In this document: piece by piece, positions 7,967-16,599 of the stretch
How the letters are laid out: each line of letters opens with the position of its first letter
Numbering within the stretch: position 1 is the stretch's first letter
NCBI RefSeq assembly: GCF_042650605.1
Contig: NZ_JBHSBN010000022.1
Coordinates: 1 to 64,000 of the forward strand
Length of the DNA stretch: 64,000 nt
Direction of reading: 5' to 3'
Source of the DNA: Micromonospora_J zhanjiangensis
GTDB taxonomy: Bacteria; Actinomycetota; Actinomycetes; Mycobacteriales; Micromonosporaceae
Position numbers and translations under genes: made by a program
The notes under the pieces: model-generated
What the model saw: the letters and a program-made list of their open reading frames with translations, nothing else
The model's database searches: none
What the model was told of the DNA's origin: nothing

Positions 7967-7972
7967 ACCCTA
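7967..7972 (-). promoter_or_regulatory. -10 element for leaderless phosphatase gene
   Basis: Minus-strand TAGGGT followed by GGTGGC and the GTG start at 7960. It is the third leaderless arrangement in this 2.3-kb stretch. Confidence 0.5.
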
Positions 7973-7996
7973 ACGGGGTACGCCCGGCCAGCCGGT

Positions 7997-8058
7997 CGGG
8001 CCCGGCCGCGCGCCTCTGGCCGGGCCCGGCCGCGCGCCTCCGGTCGGGCGCCTCCGGC
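7997..8058. repeat. 24-bp tandem repeat between phosphatase and uppP
   Basis: Two 24-bp units at 7997-8020 and 8021-8044 share CGGGCCCGGCCGCGCGCCTC and differ only near the last bases. A shortened third unit follows at 8045-8058. It is intergenic and probably a slippage product. It lies downstream of the uppP stop (minus) and upstream of the phosphatase promoter. Confidence 0.6.
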
Positions 8059-8082
8059 CGAGCCCGATCGGGCCGCCCCGGG

Positions 8083-8910
8083 TCAGGTGGCCGCGATGGT
8101 GCCGGTCATCAGCAGGGCGAGCACCAGGCTGCCCAGCGCCACCCGGTAGAGCACGAACACATACAGCGTGTGGTGCGCCACGTAGCGCAGCAGCCAGGCG
8201 ATGGCGGCGTAGCCGACCGCGAAGGCGATCACCGTGGCGACGATCATCTGCGCCCCGGACGGCGCGTGCCCGGTCCGGTCGAACACGTCCGGGATGCTGA
8301 ACACCCCGGACATCACCACGGCCGGGATGGCCAGCAGGAAGGAGTACCGGGCGGCGGTCTCCCGGGTCAGGTTGAGGAACAGCCCGGCGGTCAGCGTGCC
8401 GCCGGACCGGGACACCCCCGGCACCAGGGCCATCGCCTGCGCGAATCCCATCACCACGCCGTCGCGCATCCGGAAGTCCTTGATGATCCGGCTCTGCCGG
8501 CCCCAGAACTCGGCGAAGGCCAGCACGAAGGCGAACACGATCAGGACCGTCGCGACCAGCCAGAGGTTCCGGGCCGCGGTGCGGATCTGGTCCTTGAACA
8601 GCACCCCGAAGATCCCGATCGGGATCGAGCCGACGATGACGTACCAGCCCATCCGGTAGTCGAGGCTGGAGCGGACCGAGGAGTCCCAGATGCCGACCAC
8701 CCAGGTACGGGTGATCCGCCAGATGTCCTTGGCGAAGTAGACCAGCACGGCGGCCTCGGTGCCGAGCTGGGTGACCGCGGTGAAGGACGCGCCGGCGTCC
8801 TGATCGAAGAAGATCGCCGAGGTGATCCGCAGGTGCGCCGACGAGCTGATCGGCAGGAACTCGGTCAGCCCCTGGACGATGCCCAGGACGATTGTCTCAA
8901 TCCAGCTCAT
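8083..8910 (-). CDS. uppP: Undecaprenyl-diphosphatase
   Basis: 275 residues, an integral membrane enzyme that dephosphorylates undecaprenyl pyrophosphate to recycle the cell-wall lipid carrier. The two family signatures are present: the glutamate-rich motif GLTEFLPISSSAHLRI near the N-terminus (about residues 15-30) and the P-loop-like PGVSRSGGTLTAGLFLNL at about 165. About seven to eight hydrophobic helices are visible, the last being YVFVLYRVALGSLVLALL. The ATG at 8910 is preceded by GGAGGGCCGGC. It lies 75 bp downstream of the F420 oxidoreductase gene in the same direction. Confidence 0.95.
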   Translation of the reverse strand: MSWIETIVLGIVQGLTEFLPISSSAHLRITSAIFFDQDAGASFTAVTQLGTEAAVLVYFAKDIWRITRTWVVGIWDSSVRSSLDYRMGWYVIVGSIPIGIFGVLFKDQIRTAARNLWLVATVLIVFAFVLAFAEFWGRQSRIIKDFRMRDGVVMGFAQAMALVPGVSRSGGTLTAGLFLNLTRETAARYSFLLAIPAVVMSGVFSIPDVFDRTGHAPSGAQMIVATVIAFAVGYAAIAWLLRYVAHHTLYVFVLYRVALGSLVLALLMTGTIAAT

Positions 8911-8985
8911 GCCGGCCCTCCGCTGCGCTGCGGGCCGTCATGAGCACGTTCACGCTGATTCTGATGGTTCGCTCGCTCCGCTCGC

Positions 8986-10038
8986 TCACGATCCGACTCC
9001 GGCCAGGTCGAGGGCCTCGGCGCAGGTACGCAGGGTCTGCACCCCGCTGTCCCGGTCCGCGACGAACAGGGTCACCGAGAGGGTGGTGACGCCGGCCGCG
9101 GCGTACTCGCGCATCCGTTCGGCGATCCGCTCCTTCGGGCCGAGCAGCGAGGTCCGGTCGATGAACTCCATCGGCACCGCGGCGGCCGCGTCCCGCTGCC
9201 GCTTGTCCAGGTAGAGATCCTGCACCTCGCGGGCGGCGTCGCCGTAGCCCATCCGGGTGGCAAGCTGGTTGTAGAAGTTCTGCTTGCGGCTGCCCATCCC
9301 GCCGACGTAGAGGGCGGCGTACCAGCGGACCAGTTCGGCGCAGTTCGCGATGTCGTCGCCGACCACCACCGGCACGGACGGCACGACGTCGAAGCCGGCC
9401 AGTTCCTTGCCGACCCGGGCCCGGCCCGCCCGGACCGAGGCGAGCTGTTCCTGGGCGAACTCCGGGGCGTAGAAGACGGCCAGCCATCCGTCGGCGATCT
9501 CGCCGGCCAGCTCCAGGTTCTTCGGCCCGACGGCGGCCAGGTAGACGGGGATGTGGTCACGGGGTGGATGGAAGCCCAGTCGGAGCGCCTTGCCGGGGCC
9601 GTCCGGCAGCGGAAGGGTGTAGTGCTCGCCCGCGTACTCGACCGGCTTGCGGGCCACCGCCAGCTTGACGATGTCGACGTACTCCCGGGTCCGGGCGAGC
9701 GGCTTGGCGAACCGGACACCGTGCCAGCCCTCGGAGACCTGCGGGCCGGAGACCCCCAGCCCGAGCCGGAACCGGCCGCCGGAGAGCGCGTCGATGGTGG
9801 CGGCCGTCATCGCGGTCATCGCCGGGCTGCGCGCCGGGATCTGCATGACCGCCGAGCCCAGGTCGATCCGCTCGGTCTGGCCGGCCATCCAGGCCAGCAT
9901 GCTGGGCGAGTCCGACCCGTACGCCTCCGCCGCCCAGACCACCGAGTAGCCGAGCCGGTCGGCCTCCTGGGCGAGGGCGAGATGGTCGGCGGGTGTACTC
10001 CACGCCGTCTGGTAGCCGAGGCTGAGCCCGAGTCGCAT
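8986..10038 (-). CDS. LLM class F420-dependent oxidoreductase (Rv3520c-like)
   Basis: 350 residues from the ATG at 10038 (MRLGLSLGYQTAW), chosen because GGGGAGAA lies just upstream and family members start here. It is a TIM-barrel luciferase-like monooxygenase family member. The segments ALAQEADRLGYSVVWAAEA, IDLGSAVMQIPARSPAMTAM and FRLGLGVSGPQVSEGWHG are characteristic of the Rv3520c branch, predicted to use deazaflavin F420. The substrate is unknown. It is divergent from an aldo/keto reductase gene and lies upstream of uppP. Confidence 0.9.
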   Translation of the reverse strand: MRLGLSLGYQTAWSTPADHLALAQEADRLGYSVVWAAEAYGSDSPSMLAWMAGQTERIDLGSAVMQIPARSPAMTAMTAATIDALSGGRFRLGLGVSGPQVSEGWHGVRFAKPLARTREYVDIVKLAVARKPVEYAGEHYTLPLPDGPGKALRLGFHPPRDHIPVYLAAVGPKNLELAGEIADGWLAVFYAPEFAQEQLASVRAGRARVGKELAGFDVVPSVPVVVGDDIANCAELVRWYAALYVGGMGSRKQNFYNQLATRMGYGDAAREVQDLYLDKRQRDAAAAVPMEFIDRTSLLGPKERIAERMREYAAAGVTTLSVTLFVADRDSGVQTLRTCAEALDLAGVGS

Positions 10039-10238
10039 CTGGTTCTCCCCATCCGCACCGCAAGTCGCATCAGGGTACGCAATACGGCCGGGCGGTCCGA
10101 TCACCGGTGTGCCCGGCCCGCCGGTCGGGCGTCCGGCGACGACCCGCACGGCGGCCGGACGGTCGGCTAACCGACGATCATCGCACTTCACCGGGAGCGA
10201 GGATATCCGCGCGGCGAGGTAATGAATAAGGTTCACCC

Positions 10239-11210
10239 ATGCAACAGCGACCGCTCGGCCGAAGCGGGCTGGCGGTCTCCCGGCTCGCGCTCGGCACCAT
10301 GACCTGGGGCCGGGACACCGACGCCGACGACGGTGCGGCCCAGCTCAAGAGCTACCTCGACGCGGGCGGCAACCTGGTCGACACGGCCGACGTGTACGCC
10401 GACGGCGAGGCGGAGGCCGTCATCGGCTCCCTGCTGGGCACCCTGGTCGCCCGGGACGACCTGCTCATCGCCACCAAGGCGGGGCTGCGACCGGGGTCGT
10501 CCCGGCGCCGGGACGGCTCCCGGGGACACCTGTTGCGCACCCTGGACGCCTCGTTGCGCCGGCTCGGCACCGACCACGTGGACCTGTGGCAGGTGCACGG
10601 CTACGACCCGGACACCCCGCTGGAGGAGACCCTCGCGGCCCTGGACCACGCCACCGCCAGCGGCCGAGCCCGGTACGTCGGCGTGTCGAACTTCTCCGGC
10701 TGGCAGACCGCCCGCGCGGCGGCCTGGCAGGCGGCCTTCCCGGGCCGGGCCCCGGTGGTCGCCACCCAGGTGGAGTACTCCCTGCTCGAACGGGGGGTGG
10801 AGCGGGAGGTGCTGCCCGCCTGCGCGGCCCTCGGGCTGGGCGTGCTGCCCTGGTCGCCGCTGGGTCGAGGCGTTCTGACCGGGAAGTACCGCCATGGGCG
10901 GCCGGCGGACTCGCGGGCCGCATCGCCCCATTTCGAGCCGTTTGTCGCATCTTACCTGGAGCCGCGCTGCTCGGCCATCGTCGAGGCGGTCGCCACCGCC
11001 GCCGACGGGCTCGGCGTCTCCCCGCTGGAGGTGGCGCTGGCCTGGGTGCGGGACCGCCCCGGGGTGGTGGCGCCCATCCTCGGCGCCCGGACCGTCGGCC
11101 AACTCCAGGGCGCCCTGCAGGTGGAACGGATGACCCTGCCGGTCGAGATCGCCCGGGCGCTGGACGACGTCTCGGCGGTGCCGGTGGGTTACCCGGAACG
11201 GGACGGCTGA
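10239..11210 (+). CDS. Aldo/keto reductase
   Basis: 323 residues. Tetrad residues are visible in NLVDTADVYADGEAEAVIG (Asp, Tyr), LIATKAGLRPG (Lys) and DLWQVHGYDPD (His). SPLGRGVLTGKYRHGRP and the late VAPILGARTVGQLQGAL are typical of bacterial NAD(P)H-dependent reductases of this family. Only moderately similar to the other aldo/keto reductase in the window (2440-3468). The substrate cannot be assigned. It faces away from the F420 oxidoreductase; the 200 bp between them should hold both promoters. Confidence 0.9.
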   Translation: MQQRPLGRSGLAVSRLALGTMTWGRDTDADDGAAQLKSYLDAGGNLVDTADVYADGEAEAVIGSLLGTLVARDDLLIATKAGLRPGSSRRRDGSRGHLLRTLDASLRRLGTDHVDLWQVHGYDPDTPLEETLAALDHATASGRARYVGVSNFSGWQTARAAAWQAAFPGRAPVVATQVEYSLLERGVEREVLPACAALGLGVLPWSPLGRGVLTGKYRHGRPADSRAASPHFEPFVASYLEPRCSAIVEAVATAADGLGVSPLEVALAWVRDRPGVVAPILGARTVGQLQGALQVERMTLPVEIARALDDVSAVPVGYPERDG

Positions 11211-11312
11211 GCACCGGACCCGGATGACCCCCGTCACCAGGGCGGACCCCGACGGGCGGCACCGCGCGCCGGGACTGGTGCCGGCGGGAGGCGATTGGGC
11301 AGGATAGTTCCC

Positions 11313-11504
11313 ATGGACTACGAATACGCGCCGCTGCGGTTACCGCCGAATGTCGACCGGTTGACCGCCGCGGCGCAACTCGCCATCCAGGCGGAGTACT
11401 CCGGTTGGGAACTGGCCCGGGTGCGGCTGTTCCGCGACGGCACGCGACAGGTGGTGCTGCGTCGCCGGGTGCTGAACAAGCCGCAACCGGGCCTTTCCTA
11501 CTGA
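11313..11504 (+). CDS. DUF5703 family small protein
   Basis: 63 residues from the ATG at 11313 (MDYEYAPLRLPPNVDRLTAAAQLAIQAE). The start matches the conserved N-terminus of actinobacterial DUF5703 proteins. SGWELARVRLFRDGTRQVVLRRR resembles the short beta-rich DUF4177-like fold. Probably a single small domain of unknown role. It ends 13 bp from the convergent gene that follows. Confidence 0.75.
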   Translation: MDYEYAPLRLPPNVDRLTAAAQLAIQAEYSGWELARVRLFRDGTRQVVLRRRVLNKPQPGLSY

Positions 11505-11517
11505 ATTCTTCCCGGCC

Positions 11518-12192
11518 TCAGCGGGCCGGCTCGGCCTCGTCGTCCTCGACGTCGTCGGTCAGGAACGGGTGCTCGTCGAGCCGGCCGACGAGCGTGTCCT
11601 GCGGACCCGGCCGGAACGGACCGGCGCCGTCCTCGTCGTCGTACGCCTCCAGGTCCAGCGGCTCGGTCACCTCGCTGACCATCACCAACCCGTCCAGCGG
11701 CTCCAACTCCGGGATGTCCAGCCCGCCGAGCGACCCGTCCCCGGTCTGCAGCAGCTCCAGCACCGCCTCGCCGACGCCCTCGACCGGCGCGACCTCCTCG
11801 CCGTCGGGCAGGCCGGAGCGTCGGGCCGCCTCCGCCACCCGCAGCAGGGCCGCCACGCTGGGCACCCGGAAGTCGCGGCGCTGGCGCACCGACAGCACCC
11901 GCGGGTGCGGGTCGGCCGGCTCGCCACCGTCCGCCCCGCCCAGGCCGACGCCGAAGCGCTCGTCGGCCTCGTCCGGGTCGATCGACTCCACGTCCCACGG
12001 GGTGACCTCACCGAAGGCGTCGAGCAGCCGCTCGTCGTAGTCGTACGAGGCGTTGTTCAAGGCGACGTACGACTGCCATACGGCGTCGTCGTCGATGCGC
12101 CCCTGGGCCGCCTTGACCGCGGCGAGGTGTCCCCGGGCGGCCTCGACGACCCGTTCCAGGGCGGCGTCCAGCTCGGCGTGCTGGTCGGTCAT
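11518..12192 (-). CDS. Conserved actinobacterial protein, function unknown
   Basis: 224 residues. The N-terminal third (ALERVVEAARGHLAAVKAA, DAVWQSYVALNNASYDYDERLLDAFGEVTPWDVE) is helical. The rest is acidic and Pro/Gly-rich with no catalytic motif. I do not recognise a named domain. It lies about 70 bp upstream of the M20 hydrolase stop, in the opposite order of transcription (hydrolase first, then this gene), so the two may share a transcript. Confidence 0.7.
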   Translation of the reverse strand: MTDQHAELDAALERVVEAARGHLAAVKAAQGRIDDDAVWQSYVALNNASYDYDERLLDAFGEVTPWDVESIDPDEADERFGVGLGGADGGEPADPHPRVLSVRQRRDFRVPSVAALLRVAEAARRSGLPDGEEVAPVEGVGEAVLELLQTGDGSLGGLDIPELEPLDGLVMVSEVTEPLDLEAYDDEDGAGPFRPGPQDTLVGRLDEHPFLTDDVEDDEAEPAR

Positions 12193-12261
12193 GGTGTCAG
12201 CAGTCCCTTCGCAGAAAATCTGGGGCGGTGGCGGACGACGCCGCGGCGCATCCCGGAGCCG

Positions 12262-13590
12262 TCAGCAGCTCCGGAGGAACCGGTCGAGAACCCGCACGCC
12301 GAACTCTAGCCCGTCGACCGGAACCCGCTCGTCAATGCCGTGGAACAGCGCGGAGAAGTTCAGGTCGGCCGGCAACCGCAACGGCGCGAAGCCGAAGCAG
12401 CGGATGCCGAGGGTGTGGAACGCCTTCGCGTCCGTACCGCCGGACAGCATGTACGGCACCGGGTGCGCGCCCGGGTCCTCGGCCCGCAGCGCGGCGGACA
12501 TCGCGTCGACCAGCGCACCGTCGAAGGTGGTCTCGATCGCCTCCTGCCGCTGGATGTACTCGATCTCAATGTCCGGCCCGACCAGCTCCCGCAGCTGCTC
12601 GGCCAGCACCTGCGACTGGCCCGGCAGGCTGCGGCAGTCGATGGTGGCGGTGGCCCGGCCGGGAATGACGTTGTCCTTGTAACCGGCGGCCAGCCGGGTC
12701 GGGTTGGCGGTGTTGCGGATGGTCGCCCCGACGATGTTGGCGATCGGGCCGAGCTTCGCGATCGCCAGTTCCGGATCGTCCGCGTCGATCTCGATGCCGA
12801 GCAGCTCGGAGACGTGGTCGAGGAAGGCCCGTACGGTGGGGGTGACCACCACCGGGAACCGGTGCCGACCGACCCGGGCGACCGCCTCGGCGAGGGCCGT
12901 CACCGCGTTGTCGTCGTGCACGAACGAGCCGTGCCCGGGGCGGCCGCGGGCGTGCAGCCGCAACCAGTCGATGCCCTTCTCCGCCGTCTCGATCAGGTAG
13001 AGCCGCCGCTGCGCGTCCAGGCTGTACGAGAAGCCGCCCACCTCGCCGATCGCCTCGGTGCACCCGTCGAACTCCTCGGCGTGCCGCCGGGTCAGGAAGT
13101 GCGCGCCGTACTCGCTGCCGGCCTCCTCGTCGGCGGTGAACGCCAGCACGATGTCCCGCGCCGGTCGGACCCCGGTGCGCTGCCACTGCCGCACCACGGC
13201 GAGCACCATGGCGTCGAAGTCCTTCATGTCGATGGCGCCCCGGCCCCACAGGTAGCCGTCGGCGAGCTCGCCGGAGAACGGGTGCACCGACCACTCGTCC
13301 GGGTCGGCCGGGACCACGTCGAGGTGGCCGTGCACCAGCAGGGCGTCCCGGCCCGGGTCGGAGCCCGTGATCCGGGCCAGCACGTTGGCCCGGCCCGGTG
13401 CCGACTCGTAGATCCGCGCCTCGACGCCGACCTCGTCGAGCTTGCCGGCCACGTACTCCGCGGCCTGCCGCTCGCCGACGCTGGTGGCGTTGTCGCCGGT
13501 GTTCGTGGTGTCGATGCGGAGCAGGTCGCGGCACAGCTCGACGACCTCGTCCGGTGCGGGTCCGGGAACGGATGCGGGGTGGCTGGTCAT
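12262..13590 (-). CDS. M20/M25/M40 family metallohydrolase
   Basis: 442 residues. Two-zinc peptidase signatures are present: LLVHGHLDVVPADPDEW (first His and the following Asp), GRGAIDMKDFDAM (bridging Asp) and AFTADEEAGSEYG (catalytic Glu-Glu). The dimerisation domain lies at about 190-310, and MLSGGTDAKAFHTLGIRCFGF near the C-terminus gives the last His. Such enzymes cleave dipeptides or N-acyl amino acids in the cytosol. Substrate specificity is not readable. The ATG at 13590 is the natural start (MTSHPASVPGPAPDEVVELCRDLL). Confidence 0.92.
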   Translation of the reverse strand: MTSHPASVPGPAPDEVVELCRDLLRIDTTNTGDNATSVGERQAAEYVAGKLDEVGVEARIYESAPGRANVLARITGSDPGRDALLVHGHLDVVPADPDEWSVHPFSGELADGYLWGRGAIDMKDFDAMVLAVVRQWQRTGVRPARDIVLAFTADEEAGSEYGAHFLTRRHAEEFDGCTEAIGEVGGFSYSLDAQRRLYLIETAEKGIDWLRLHARGRPGHGSFVHDDNAVTALAEAVARVGRHRFPVVVTPTVRAFLDHVSELLGIEIDADDPELAIAKLGPIANIVGATIRNTANPTRLAAGYKDNVIPGRATATIDCRSLPGQSQVLAEQLRELVGPDIEIEYIQRQEAIETTFDGALVDAMSAALRAEDPGAHPVPYMLSGGTDAKAFHTLGIRCFGFAPLRLPADLNFSALFHGIDERVPVDGLEFGVRVLDRFLRSC

Positions 13591-13737
13591 GCTTCTTCAT
13601 ACCAGCCCGCCGGCCCGCGCGGTGCGGTGCGGGTTTCGCCGGGAGCCGCCCCGGGTACCGCCGGTGACGCCGACACAGACCCGTCGCGCCGCGCCAGGGA
13701 CCCGCTCCGGGGCGTGCAACCGCGCAAGGAGGACCAG

Positions 13738-14388
13738 ATGACCGCCGTCCCCCTTCCCCCGCTGCCCGGCGCCACCGACGAGGACGCCGACTACCGGCCC
13801 GGCGGGCGCAGCGCGGTGGAGATGCTGGCCGACGAACACGACCGCATCGTCCGGCTCGGCCGCGAGCTGGCCGATCCGACGACCGACCCGGCGCACCGGC
13901 GGGATCTGGTCGAGGTGCTGAGCGCCACGGTGACCCGGCACCTGTCCGCCGAGGAGCAGTACCTCTACCCCACCGTACGGGTGGCGCTGCCGGACGGTGG
14001 CACGCTGGCCGACCGGGAGATCGCGGCGGACGTGGAGCTGCTGCGGACCCTGCGCGACCTGGCCGCGACCACGCCGGACGACCCCGACTTCGACGGGCTC
14101 GCGGCCACGGTGTCCGAACAGTTGCGCCGGCACGTGCACGCCGCGGCCACCGAACTGTTCCCGCCGCTGCGGCAGATCGCCAGCGACGCGGAGCTGATCC
14201 GGTTGGGCAACCGGGTGGAGATCGCCGTGGAGGCGGCGCCGACCCGGCCGCGACCGGCCACCCCGACCACGCCACCGTGGAACAAGGTGGTCGAGCCGGC
14301 CCTCGGGATGGTCGACAAGGTACGCGACGCGGTGACCCGGCGACGGACGTACATCGAGGACTTGTCGACCCGCCCCCGGTCCATGTGA
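13738..14388 (+). CDS. Hemerythrin HHE domain protein
   Basis: 216 residues. The ATG at 13738 follows AAGGAGGACCAG, an excellent ribosome binding site. The HHE domain covers about residues 28-150, with iron-ligand candidates in MLADEHDRIVRLG, VTRHLSAEEQYLYPTV and LRRHVHAAATELFPPL. A Pro/Thr-rich linker leads to a basic C-terminal tail (DAVTRRRTYIEDLSTRP). Likely a cytosolic di-iron protein sensing or binding oxygen, NO or iron. It is divergent from the M20 hydrolase. Confidence 0.88.
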   Translation: MTAVPLPPLPGATDEDADYRPGGRSAVEMLADEHDRIVRLGRELADPTTDPAHRRDLVEVLSATVTRHLSAEEQYLYPTVRVALPDGGTLADREIAADVELLRTLRDLAATTPDDPDFDGLAATVSEQLRRHVHAAATELFPPLRQIASDAELIRLGNRVEIAVEAAPTRPRPATPTTPPWNKVVEPALGMVDKVRDAVTRRRTYIEDLSTRPRSM

Positions 14389-14543
14389 GGGCTCGAAGAA
14401 CGCGGTTCGTTACGGAACGTTGCCCAGCGGGTCGTGATTGTTAACACGCCCTGTCTGTTCGGGTGGCTACACCTTGCCGTTCGGCGGATCTTTAACAACC
14501 AAAGGTCTTCCGGCGGATCCCGTTCTGGTCCTACCGTCACGCT

Positions 14544-15515
14544 ATGAACTTGGAGTTGCGCCACCTCAAGGTGGTCTGCGCGATCGCCGAGACGGGCAGC
14601 GTGACCAAGGCGGCCTCGGCCCTGGGCCTCGCCCAACCGGCCCTCACCGCACAGCTTCAACGGATCGAACGCACGCTCGGCGGCCCCCTGTTCGAGCGGG
14701 ACCGCCGGGGCGCGCGGCCGACCGCCCTCGGTGAACTGGTGCTGGAACGCGCCCGGGTGCTGCTGCCGGCGATGAAGGGGTTGCAGGACGAGGCGGCCCG
14801 GCTGGCCGGTGCCGGCACCGGCCTCAACCAGTACCGGTTCGGCGGCGTGAACAGCCCGATCCTCGGCCGGCTGGTGCACCGACTGACGACCGACCAGCCG
14901 CACGCGCAGATCAGCACGTACGCCTCCTGGTACGTCGACGAGCTGGCCCAACTGGTGCTCGGCGGCCGGCTGGACTACGCGCTGGCCGGCGTCTGCGGCG
15001 ACGCGACCCCGTCCGCCGAGTACGGCCTCACCTGGCAGGCGGTCGCCGTGGACGCCGTCTTCGTCGTCCTGCCCGAGGCGCACCCGCTCGCCACCCGCGA
15101 CGAGGTCGACCTGGCCGACCTCGCCGGCGAGCAGTGGGTCGCCGCGCCGGGTGACGGGTGCTTCGGGGACTGCTTCGCCTCGGCCTGCGCCCGGGCCGGC
15201 TTCACCCCCCGCAAGGTCTACGAGACCGACATCCGGGGCAGCACCGACCTGGTGGAGGCCGGCGCCGCGGTGGCGCTCTGCCAGGCCACCTTCCGGCCGG
15301 TGTCCGGCCTGGTCACCCGGCCGTTGGCCGGCGCGCCGCTGCGCTGGCGGCTGCTGCTGGGCTGGCACGCGGAGTCGCTGGCGGCCGGGATGGCGGAGCG
15401 GATCCTGGCGTACGCCCGGGCCGCCTACCACGACGCGATCGCCCGGAACCCGAACTACCGGGCCTGGTTGCTGCGCAACCCCACGTTCGGCGCGCAACGC
15501 CCGGCCGCGGCGTGA
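14544..15515 (+). CDS. LysR family transcriptional regulator
   Basis: 323 residues. The N-terminal winged helix (LRHLKVVCAIAETGSVTKAASALGLAQPALTAQLQRIERTLG... at about 4-62) is the standard LysR DNA-binding domain. A type 2 periplasmic-binding-like effector domain follows (residues about 90-300). The upstream 155 bp contain AT-rich motifs near 14440 (TTGTTAACA) and 14489 (TTTAACAACC), unusual in this GC-rich background and candidate LysR boxes. No divergent target gene adjoins, so the regulon is not evident. Confidence 0.9.
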   Translation: MNLELRHLKVVCAIAETGSVTKAASALGLAQPALTAQLQRIERTLGGPLFERDRRGARPTALGELVLERARVLLPAMKGLQDEAARLAGAGTGLNQYRFGGVNSPILGRLVHRLTTDQPHAQISTYASWYVDELAQLVLGGRLDYALAGVCGDATPSAEYGLTWQAVAVDAVFVVLPEAHPLATRDEVDLADLAGEQWVAAPGDGCFGDCFASACARAGFTPRKVYETDIRGSTDLVEAGAAVALCQATFRPVSGLVTRPLAGAPLRWRLLLGWHAESLAAGMAERILAYARAAYHDAIARNPNYRAWLLRNPTFGAQRPAAA

Positions 15516-15767
15516 CGTGCGGGGCGGGCGCCGCGGCATAACCACGCCGCGCGGTATGAGCAAGGTGGTATCTGTCCCGGCCCGTGTACCGGGCGTTAGG
15601 TTCTGAACGCGCCCTTCCAGATCCAGGTCGCCGATCCGTGACCCGGGCCGGCGTCCCTGACCCCCGGTTCGGCAGGGCGAGCTGGCGGCGCCGCCCGGTG
15701 ATCCCCCACCCGGGCGGCCCGCGCCGTCCGGGCGTGCGAACCGGCCAGAACCGGGTACGGGTACCCC
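15516..15767. other. Intergenic region, no gene seen
   Basis: About 250 bp. GTTAGGTTCTG near 15594-15604 could serve as a -10 for a transcript reading into the small gene at 15768. No convincing hairpin or repeat was found. Confidence 0.3.
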
Positions 15768-16007
15768 ATGACCGACCTGTATCAGCCCGACGGCGACGAG
15801 CGGGACACCGCCCGCCGGGCCGCCGAGGCACACACCGCCGCCTCCCGCGACGTGGAGGTCTTCCTGCGCCGGTTGCCCGCGGTGCCGACGGCGGGCGACG
15901 TCGCCGAGTACGCCGCCCTGGTGGCCCGGGAGGAGGTGCTGCGGGCGCAGCGGCAGGCGGCGGTACGGACCGCCGGGTTGGACGTGCCCAGCGTCGAGCC
16001 GCAGTGA
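15768..16007 (+). CDS. Small hypothetical protein
   Basis: 79 residues, charged and helical (DTARRAAEAHTAASRDVEVFLRRLP; AALVAREEVLRAQRQAAVRTAG). No domain recognised. It ends 5 bp before the convergent DUF3140 gene. Length, start and codon use look like a real small gene, but there is no functional clue. Confidence 0.55.
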   Translation: MTDLYQPDGDERDTARRAAEAHTAASRDVEVFLRRLPAVPTAGDVAEYAALVAREEVLRAQRQAAVRTAGLDVPSVEPQ

Positions 16008-16012
16008 CCTGG

Positions 16013-16363
16013 TCAGCGCTCCAGCAGCGGGTCGTGCCCCAGGTCCAGCAGCGCGTGCCGCCAGCTCTCGTCCGCCGCCCCGGCGGCGGGCCGGGCGTCG
16101 AGCAGGTCGTGGATGCCGGTGACCGCCTCGCGCATCACGTCCAGGTCGGCGCCGGTGAGGTCCACCTTGCGCTTGCCCTTGACCGCGAGGATGGACCGGC
16201 CGGGTTCGGGCAGGTCGAGGGCGGGGTCGGCGGAGAACGCCTGCTCGCCGGAGCCCTGGGTCAGCAGCCAACTGCGCAGCCTCTCGGAGTTGACGTTCAC
16301 GACCTCGTGGAACTCGACCCAGAGCTGCTCCACCTCGGGTTCGATCCGCTGTTCCCGCGCCAT
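16013..16363 (-). CDS. DUF3140 family protein
   Basis: 116 residues from the ATG at 16363, which overlaps the preceding stop as TGATG and has AGGAGGGG upstream. LWVEFHEVVNVNSERLRSWLLTQGS matches DUF3140, a small actinobacterial family of unknown function. ILAVKGKRKVDLTGADLDVMREAV is the second conserved block. Translationally coupled to the 78-aa protein and the ClpC-like gene upstream, which hints at a stress or protein-quality role. That is inference from context. Confidence 0.75.
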   Translation of the reverse strand: MAREQRIEPEVEQLWVEFHEVVNVNSERLRSWLLTQGSGEQAFSADPALDLPEPGRSILAVKGKRKVDLTGADLDVMREAVTGIHDLLDARPAAGAADESWRHALLDLGHDPLLER

Positions 16364-16599
16364 CAGCACCCCTCCTCGTCGTCATCCCGGGCCGGCCCGT
16401 CCTGCGCGGCCTCGGCGTGCCGCCGCTCGTCCCGCTCGCGTTGCTGGACGGCGTTGCGCGCCTTCTGGTCGGCGTCGCGCACCTTGGTCCGCCGCGGGTT
16501 CGCGGTCGGCGCCTGAGCGACCGCGTCGGTCTTCGACGTCTTCTCCCGCGACTCCTCGGGATCGGTCACCGCCTCCCCTTCCCCGCCCGACCGGCTCAC
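16363..16599 (-). CDS. Small charged hypothetical protein in the clp operon
   Basis: 78 residues from the GTG at 16599, overlapping the ClpC-like stop as GTGA. A second GTG at 16569 has a better Shine-Dalgarno (AAGGGGAGGCG) and would give 68 residues. The sequence is highly charged, low in hydrophobics and probably disordered or helical (VRDADQKARNAVQQRERDERRHAEAAQ). No domain recognised. Its position between the unfoldase and DUF3140 suggests a small accessory protein. Confidence 0.6.
   Translation of the reverse strand: MSRSGGEGEAVTDPEESREKTSKTDAVAQAPTANPRRTKVRDADQKARNAVQQRERDERRHAEAAQDGPARDDDEEGC

Noticed and set aside
8940..9000. GTTCGCTCGCTCCGCTCGCTC-like tract as an operator
   Set aside because: This type of CGCTCG-rich tract is a common dispersed oligonucleotide in actinomycete intergenic DNA; no symmetry that would mark an operator.
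12340..13737. N-terminal 466 residues of an open frame reaching into the hemerythrin gene
   Set aside because: The segment is antisense to the M20 hydrolase. The real gene starts at 13738 after AAGGAGG.
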